DNA of 64,000 nucleotides from Monosiga brevicollis MX1 (taxonomy: Eukaryota; Opisthokonta; Choanoflagellata; Craspedida; Salpingoecidae), in NCBI RefSeq assembly GCF_000002865.3, contig NW_001865040.1:132888-196887 (forward strand), written 5' to 3'. Positions 57,708 to 64,000 of the stretch are shown piece by piece; the stretch's first letter is position 1; the number at the start of each line of letters is the position of its first letter. The translations under genes and the position numbers were made by a program. Below the pieces are notes generated by a model. It was not told the DNA's origin, searched no databases, and saw nothing but the letters and a program-made list of their open reading frames with translations.

Positions 57708-58302
57708 ATGTATTTGAAGGAGTGGACGACGTTTTGCGAGGAGGCGCAAGCCCTCTTTGTGCAACGACCGCGCGAGGTAGGCCTCGAGCTTGAAGTCGGG
57801 CTTCCGGGCTTGGGCATTCCAAGCTCGGTCGCCTGACTGTCTGACCCTAGCAGTTTGGTCGGTGGGGTTGCGATTTTGTTTGTTGAGGTGGCGGCTCAAT
57901 GATCGACCCCTTTGACCCCGCAGACGCGCTACTTGCTCAAGTTCACAAAGCCGGAGGAGGAGTTTGTGATCAAAGTCACCGACAATGTCAAGGTTGGTCC
58001 CGCGCTCAGCCTCAGGTTCTTGGTCTTCGTCTGCCAACGCGTGCTACGCAAGCGTCCCTGCCCGCTTTTGTTTGCATCATGCCCACCAACAACACGGCAT
58101 TGCTTGTTTGGAATATGCTTTGGCTTTGCTGATACCGTCGACCCGTGCGTGCTTTGGCCTTGCTGTTCCCGTGCAGTGCTTGAAGTATCGTGGCAAGTAC
58201 CAGCATGAGGTGCGCCTGCTGGATAAGTTTAATCAGGACATGATGAACCTGATGCTGGGTCGCAAGCCCGCCAGCAAGACGACACACAAGGCTGCCGCTT
58301 GA
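57708..58302 (+). CDS. SRP9: signal recognition particle 9 kDa protein
   Basis: Alu-domain subunit of SRP; with SRP14 it binds SRP RNA and slows elongation. Three exons: MYLKEWTTFCEEAQALFVQR (from 57708), TRYLLKFTKPEEEFVIKVTD (57924-57990), CLKYRGKYQHEVRLLDKFNQ then DMMNLMLGRK (58177-58300). Human SRP9 aligns throughout ([63 protein letters not shown]). About 87 residues, the same as human. Stop TGA at 58300-58302. Confidence 0.93.
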
Positions 58303-58806
58303 GAGTTCGGCCCTTCTGATTAAGGAAAAAAAAAGAAAAACGGACAGAGGGCAGTTTCTCCAGTTTTCCGCCATCGGCTGACGTGTGCCGAGCACTACTT
58401 TTGGGCGGCGCCTGGCGCTGCAGACAAGAGTCTTAGCCATGGTCTACGCTTGATGTTTTCCCAGGCGTGTGCATGTCTTTTGGAGGATTGAGTTGGCTTG
58501 TGCTGAAGCCGGAACGCCTTTTTGTGGCGTCTTCGGCGTGCGTTTCTCGTTGATAGACGGCCAATCGCCGGTATACCTGCCTGCTCGTCGTGTTGCCAAC
58601 AGGAAGCGCTTCGGCCAGTCATTCAGGTTTTGGTTTGGTTTTGAGCATCGTCGAAAAAAAAGAAATCTCAAATCAGATCTGATTCCAAGCACGCACTCAC
58701 GCGATTTGACTGTTTGGCGTACACATTATATGCATTCCCATGACATGACATGCCTCACGTGGTAGGGCTGGCCATTCAAAGAGACTCGCCACGCAACACC
58801 TTCTAA
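58303..58806. other. convergent 3' intergenic region
   Basis: 500 bp between the SRP9 (+) and tomosyn (-) stops. Several open frames but no recognisable protein. Confidence 0.5.
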
Positions 58807-61800
58807 CTAGAGCTGCCACCACTTTTTATTCTTGTAATATTCTGCCAGTTGACTGCAGGGTGAAAGGGTTGCATGGGCTACGTTAGCACACCTCATGGCA
58901 AACATGGCTAGCCACCTTCACACACGGGCTCTCTCGCACGACTGATATTAAGCATGCACACAAAGAACAAACCTTGCAGCCGAATTAAAGTTTTCTGCCT
59001 CAGCAGCCATCTGCTGTGCCTGTTGCTCAAATTTGGCGAGCCGCTCCTCGCGCTTGCGCATTTTCTGTGATGGCGAACCAAGTGAGGCTGGCCAACGAGG
59101 CTGCACGCAACAAACAAACAGTATAAAATGCTGACCTCGTGCAATTCGGAGAAGCCTCCATGCGCCGCATCAGCGTGTGCTGTCCGATCAGCAACGTGAC
59201 TCTTGTCACGCCGATCCACCATCTTCTCAACTGTACAAGTTCAGAAATATGAGATGAGACAACAAAAAGGTCCTGATTCGCCAATCCAGCGCAAAAAACA
59301 CACACACACACACACGCACACACACAAAAACCTCCACGCGTCCACTCACAGAGCTCGTCGCGCTCCGTGGCTGTTGAAATTTTCTTGCCGAACAAGCCGG
59401 AAAGCAGTCCACCACTTTGACGTTCTTCCTTGCGTACTCGACTCGGGTCAAAGACACTATCCAAGCAAATTTTGTTGTTGAAACGCCAGCGTGAGAATGA
59501 CTTTGCGACCAAAACCCCTCCAAATCAAAGGAAAAAAAAAAGGGAAATTGCAATATACCAGTTCACTGAGCGCTCGCTGTCCGCGCTCTCTTGACCACTT
59601 GCGCCTTCGCGCACCGCTGTTAATCGAACCGATTTCCAAACGCCACGCAAACGCGTGCGACAAGCACGAATGGGTGAAATTGATCTTCATTATTAAAAAA
59701 ACAAAAAAACAGAATCAACAAAGACCAGACCATGCCAACGCCGCCATTCAACTTACGGGCTGTATCTGCGTTGATGAGATGCTTGAACACAAGACCTCCG
59801 CTTCGAGTTGGCGAAATAAGAGAACCATCTTGCGTGATGACAAGCGTTTGCACAGCTCTGCGGACAGGTAGCCAGTGAGCATCAATTGATCCAGACGCCC
59901 CAAATCACAGCCCACCACAGGCAGGAAACGCGTACCGCAAGCCACGAGGGAGGTGCGTGGGGAGCTGCATTTCCCCATGCAGATTGTCAGCCGGGTAGAG
60001 GTGGTACACACCATCTCGCGAGACAGCAGCCACTGTTGGTACCCCTATCAATGTGCAACGCATCCACATGCGCCATTCATGCGCCAAAGGCAATGAGCTG
60101 GCAGGCATTGCAACCAGCCAAGCAGCACGGCACGGCATGTCACAGCCTTTCGAGCAACAGTCTTTCGAGCGTACCATCCACCGACACGTAAGCCCACCGA
60201 GTCAGTGGACTCGCTTTGACGGCGTGTGTGCGTGCTTTAACGGCGCCTTTCTTAAGGCAAAGAACGCCGGTTGCGGTGACCACCAACACGCTCGCATCGT
60301 TCAGCATCTGCGTGGAGGAACCACTCAATCCCCCCTTGCGAAAGGCTGTGGCTGCTGCTAGCACCAGGCTAGCATCCCCAGCCGGAGTGCTTTCTGCGTT
60401 CCCTGGACCATCCGGAGCGCCTGCTTCAGCAGCCGGGGTTTTGTTCGATGACGCTTGCTGCGCCGTGGTCGAGGATTCCGCGCCGTGCTCTTGCTGCCAG
60501 AATCATCAGTTCAACCCAAATATAGGATAAATCGACATTTCGTATGAGACCATTGATGAGCTGTCAGACAACGAGCAAACTTGGGGGGCCTCAGCGTACC
60601 AGCCAAATGCGCCGGGTCTCCCACTCGGCCCGTAGCTGATGAAGCTCATCCTCGTCCAGCTTTTGCGCCTCCTTCAAGTGCTATCAAGAGCCAGCAAGGG
60701 CGAGTTTATGTGCACGCCGTTGGGCTCTTGTTGTGCCACGATCATTCTGTAACCAGACCCAACGACACCATACCTTGATGTGGTCTCCGTACGTCTTCAT
60801 CCGGTCAAGATCAGGTGCCGTGGACAGAAGCGCGCGCAGCTCTGTCAACGTCGCAGGCAAAGTCGCTTGCTCGGCAGCAGAGTCCTGCGCTGGCATGGCC
60901 TTGGCAGTCTGGCATTGGGTTTCGGCATCGAGTGAGACCCGAGCATCAGATGCCTCCAATTTTTCCTGTGCACCCCAAAATTGAACGTCCAGAGGGTGAT
61001 GATGTGCATCCTAGGTAATACAACCAAAGACCAACAAGATTCATGAAAGGGCAATGTCGAGCATGCACAAGTCGCTGGTTCAGCAGCCCAGATCTCGTGA
61101 CACACCAATGCTTGAAGACCGATAATGGGCGAAGGAGCCTTGAGTGAAAAGTAATGTTCTATCCCATCCCCACACATGCGCCGTGCCCATGAGAAGAAGC
61201 AGCGAGTCGCATTGCGCCGCAATACAACGCGAACGGGAGTCAGACTAACTTGCGGCGCCGCTCTCTGCAACGGGCACTGCGTAAATGTCCCCGAGCAGTG
61301 TGGCCACAAGAAGTACGGCGGGTGCTTGGATGGAGTCCGCCTCTTTGGTGCGGAGGATGACCCCGGGTACAGCGCTCAACGCACACACGCCGTCAGCCTC
61401 GCGATTCTCTCGCGATGGATGGTGGAGGCTGAGTTCTGCCAGTGCCAGTGCACGGCTCCACCGCAACCGCTGACCTGCCTTGACTTGACACCTGGGGGCC
61501 ACAAAAGACAGCATGCAGACCCCGCGCGTGTTGCCAAAGCAAAGCACCCCGCGGTGGGCATATAGCTCCAAACATGCCACGTGATCCACCACCCTGAGAA
61601 ACAGCAGCGCCCCACCGCGCACACATAAGACGGGAATGAAACAATAAAATCAAGCAAAATAAAATCAAGTGGAATGAAATAAACAGGCGTAGACGTACTC
61701 GTCATGCTCCTGGCCCATAACCGTACAAATCGCGGCCAAATACAATTGAAAACCGGCGTGGGCTTGGTACGAAAGAACCGTCGAGTCGGGCAATGATGCC

Positions 61801-64000
61801 AAGGGCAGTTTGTATTCCTCCTCCGACTCCACCCCGGCATCATTCCCGCCCGCTTCATCCTGGGTCCGGACATCGTCGCCCGCGTCTTTCTGTGCGGTTG
61901 CCGATGGTCCCGATTCGGGTGCCGATGGTCCCGATTCGGGTGCCGCAGCTGATACTGGGTGATCGAGCTCTGAAGTTTCTACAAGCTGCTGGCCATCACT
62001 AAGCACGATAATGGCTGTATCACTATCTGTTGCCCCGGCATGATCAGCTCCACGTGCGCCTTGTTGCTGTTCTTTGCTTGCCTTCGGGTTGGCAACATGA
62101 CCACGATCATCCTCGCGATCAAAGAGGTTGGCAGCTGCCTGATTCATATCCCCTTTGGTAGTGGCTAGTTCGGCACGCACACTCGCTTCAGAAAAGCCGT
62201 ATTCCATCAGCTCCTTGACTTTGGCCTCACTGACAACGTTGTCCGAGTCCGTGACACTTGTATTGCCTGCGACCTCGCGCTTCGACTGCTCCTGGGCCAT
62301 GGGCACCCTGCCTTCTGGCGCGGGAGGACGAGGGGGCCGAGTCTTGCTCGGTGACTGACTGCGACTCGAGTGTGGTGAACCAGATGGCTCCAAAAGTTGC
62401 ACGCGTCGCAACTTTACCAAGAAAGAGGAAAAGAGGGGGTGAGTGTCAAGATGGAATGACCATGACAAGGCCTGGAAGAAAGAAATAACGATGAAACCAG
62501 AGAACGCTGACGCAAACTGACTTCAAACTCAGTTGGTCCAGCTTGGGTGGAAAACTGATAGACCAACACATGGCCCGAGGCGTGGGAGACGGCTAACAGC
62601 AGCTTTGTGACATCGAACACGACGTGCATCACGGCTCGATCGTCTGCAGACGGACAGACAGACAGACAGGGAGTTGATAAAAAAATACACAAGTCAAGAG
62701 CTCAAACATGAGATGAGGCGCTAGTTGCACACCCTAGCCAGCCCCCATGCGTTCTGCCACGCATCCAAACGTACCACCATAGGGCATCAGCGTCACGTGC
62801 TCTGGACTGTAGGGCAAGCGCAGCTTGTGTACCAGTATCACATCGTCTGGCAGAATTTTGGCAGGCAAAAAGGTCATCAGTCCTTCCAGAACGACCAAAG
62901 TAAAACAAAAATATGTGCACAAGAATCAAACTTACCGGTAGCCCAATTCCAAAAGAGCACGCTGCCATCAGCGTGACCTGTGATTAAGAGGTCACCAAAG
63001 GGTGGGGTGGTTGAGCCCCGTTGGCTGCCGCCATTGATGGGCGAGCGGGCGGATCGAGGACTAGTGGGTGTGGCCTGGCCCTGATGCATGTGCTCATCAC
63101 GAGCAGCTAGCACCAAGGCATTGAAGACGGCTGCTCCTGGACTGGAAATGTGTTGACTGCACGTCAGAACGCTGTCTTGCACTTGCAGACCGTGCATAAC
63201 ATCGATGGAGGCTAGATGCGCATCGACGTCCAGCACTTGCAGTTTATCAGACGTCAGAAGCACCAGCGTGTCCGCCGACGCCCCCTAATTTGAGACAACC
63301 AAGCAAGACAATCCCAAATCAGTCGACATATGATGCCTTATGGCACAAGCTTGAATGACAACGCTTGTGCAAGGCTTGTGCGAACAATAGAATGCTTTTG
63401 CGGCAGCAGTGCCAGGAGTTGCACCCTACCTTGGGGCCATCGGAAAGGAGAAGGATGTCCATCACGTCATTGTCCAAAAAGGAGTTGCGCACGCGTCCGT
63501 CCGGCATGAGTATGGACAGCGTGTGTGCTTGCCCGTCCAGAGGGGCGGGGCCACCATCGTGTGCCAGCAGCAAGCCACTGTAAAAAAGTAGATCAGAAGA
63601 GGAAGCGTAAGCAATGACGGCAGTACCAAACAAAGAATGCTCATCGCGCAACAATGCAGAAGCCTCTCCGCATAACCTACCCTTTAGTCTGCAGCGCACT
63701 CATGTGCAAAACGGGCTCGCGGAAAGAAAAGTCCTCTTCAGTTTGCACCTGCTCGGGCAGTGGCTTCTTGGCATCCCAGCTGTGTAGGCCGCGATGGCTG
63801 TGAGGGGTGATGACTGATGCTGCAGCGCGCAGGGCGAGGGCAAAGACGGCATGCGCCAGTGCGAAGGCTCGGACACAGACCGCATTATGTCGCCATTCAC
63901 GTGACCAGTATAGAAAAACTTGCCGTCAGGGGCCCAACAGGCGCTCGTGGCCACCTATAAGGGACCAAGGACGAAGACGTCAACAAAGTTGTCAGCGACG
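58807..64000 (-). CDS. STXBP5: tomosyn (STXBP5, Lgl-family) with a UBA-like insert; 5' incomplete
   Basis: Syntaxin-binding beta-propeller protein that regulates SNARE assembly. The 5' end lies beyond the window. WD-type blades: SACWAPDGKFFYTGHVNGDI (63900s; human EASWHPSGKQFVCSHSDGTL), FGDLLITGHADGSVLFWNW (63000-62940; human PEIIITGHADGSIKFWD), VMHVVFDVTKLLLAVSHASG (62630-62570). A Ser/Pro/Glu-rich loop follows (62410-61800) with a UBA-like domain (KVKELMEYGFSEASVRAELA, then MNQAAANLF). Later blades include SYQAHAGFQLYLAAICTV, VVTATGVLCLKKGAVK, RWAYVSVDGTL, VAAVSRDGVYHLYPA and VITQDGSLISPTRSGG. The tail has GLLSGLFGKK (the tomosyn GLFGG motif), then the R-SNARE: MRKREERLAKFEQQAQQMAA with the zero-layer Arg aligned to human LDERGQKL, ending EYYKNKKWWQL (human KYKDKKWYQF). 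About 16 introns were crossed. Tomosyn rather than Lgl, because Lgl lacks the SNARE end. Confidence 0.92.
59298..59328. repeat. (CA)n microsatellite in a tomosyn intron
   Basis: About 15 CA units with one CG interruption, between two SNARE-proximal exons. Confidence 0.9.
61913..61956 (-). repeat. short tandem duplication in the tomosyn loop
   Basis: Two adjacent 21-bp copies encoding PESGPSA, in the disordered loop downstream of the UBA-like domain. Confidence 0.8.

Overview
This is a gene-dense nuclear segment from an intron-rich unicellular eukaryote. A choanoflagellate, most likely Monosiga brevicollis or a close relative, is the best guess (inference). Many genes look animal-like: CI-MPR, LMBRD1, lebercilin, a harmonin-type PDZ scaffold, acinus, EAPP, SRA1, profilin-4 and tomosyn. 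Introns are short (about 70-600 nt) with GT-AG ends, intergenic spaces are mostly 0.3-0.8 kb, and there are two runs of N. I saw no transposon, retrovirus-like element, CRISPR array or convincing RNA gene. Twenty protein genes were found and nineteen were given a family. All exon models come from reading splice sites and protein similarity by eye.

Layout. 1-4077 (+): 3' part of a GCN5/PCAF histone acetyltransferase. 4606-18579 (-): three trafficking genes in a row, a CI-MPR-like receptor with 16 repeats, TRAPPC5 and WASH (WASHC1). From 19 kb onward the strands alternate without exception over 16 genes: CHORDC1 (+), a harmonin-like PDZ/WH2 protein (-), lebercilin (+), a MmgE/PrpD enzyme (-), SRA1 (+, contains an assembly gap), profilin-4 (-), a MAP-kinase phosphatase (+), ISCA2 (-), a tail-anchored coiled-coil protein with a long tandem repeat (+), LMBRD1 (-), EAPP (+), an SLC25A34/35 carrier (-), acinus (+), an unrecognised protein (-), SRP9 (+) and tomosyn (-, 5' end outside the window).

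Themes. Endomembrane sorting is well represented: CI-MPR, TRAPPC5, WASH, LMBRD1 and tomosyn. WASH/retromer is known to recycle CI-MPR in animals, so the neighbouring genes are functionally related, although clustering may be chance. Cilium/microvillus and actin functions appear as lebercilin, profilin-4, WASH and the PDZ/WH2 protein. The rest is nuclear or housekeeping (KAT2, acinus, EAPP, SRP9, ISCA2).

The most unusual item is the gene at 21599-25173. It joins a harmonin-N-like domain and two PDZ domains to a proline-rich region and about seven WH2-like actin-binding motifs. I do not know this architecture from any described protein. Other unusual points are a UBA-like domain inside tomosyn, a mucin-like signal-peptide extension on LMBRD1, a 144-nt intron that stays open in frame inside the CI-MPR gene, 13 copies of an 8-residue ER/K repeat in lebercilin, and a roughly 27-copy tandem array with a mid-array frame change.
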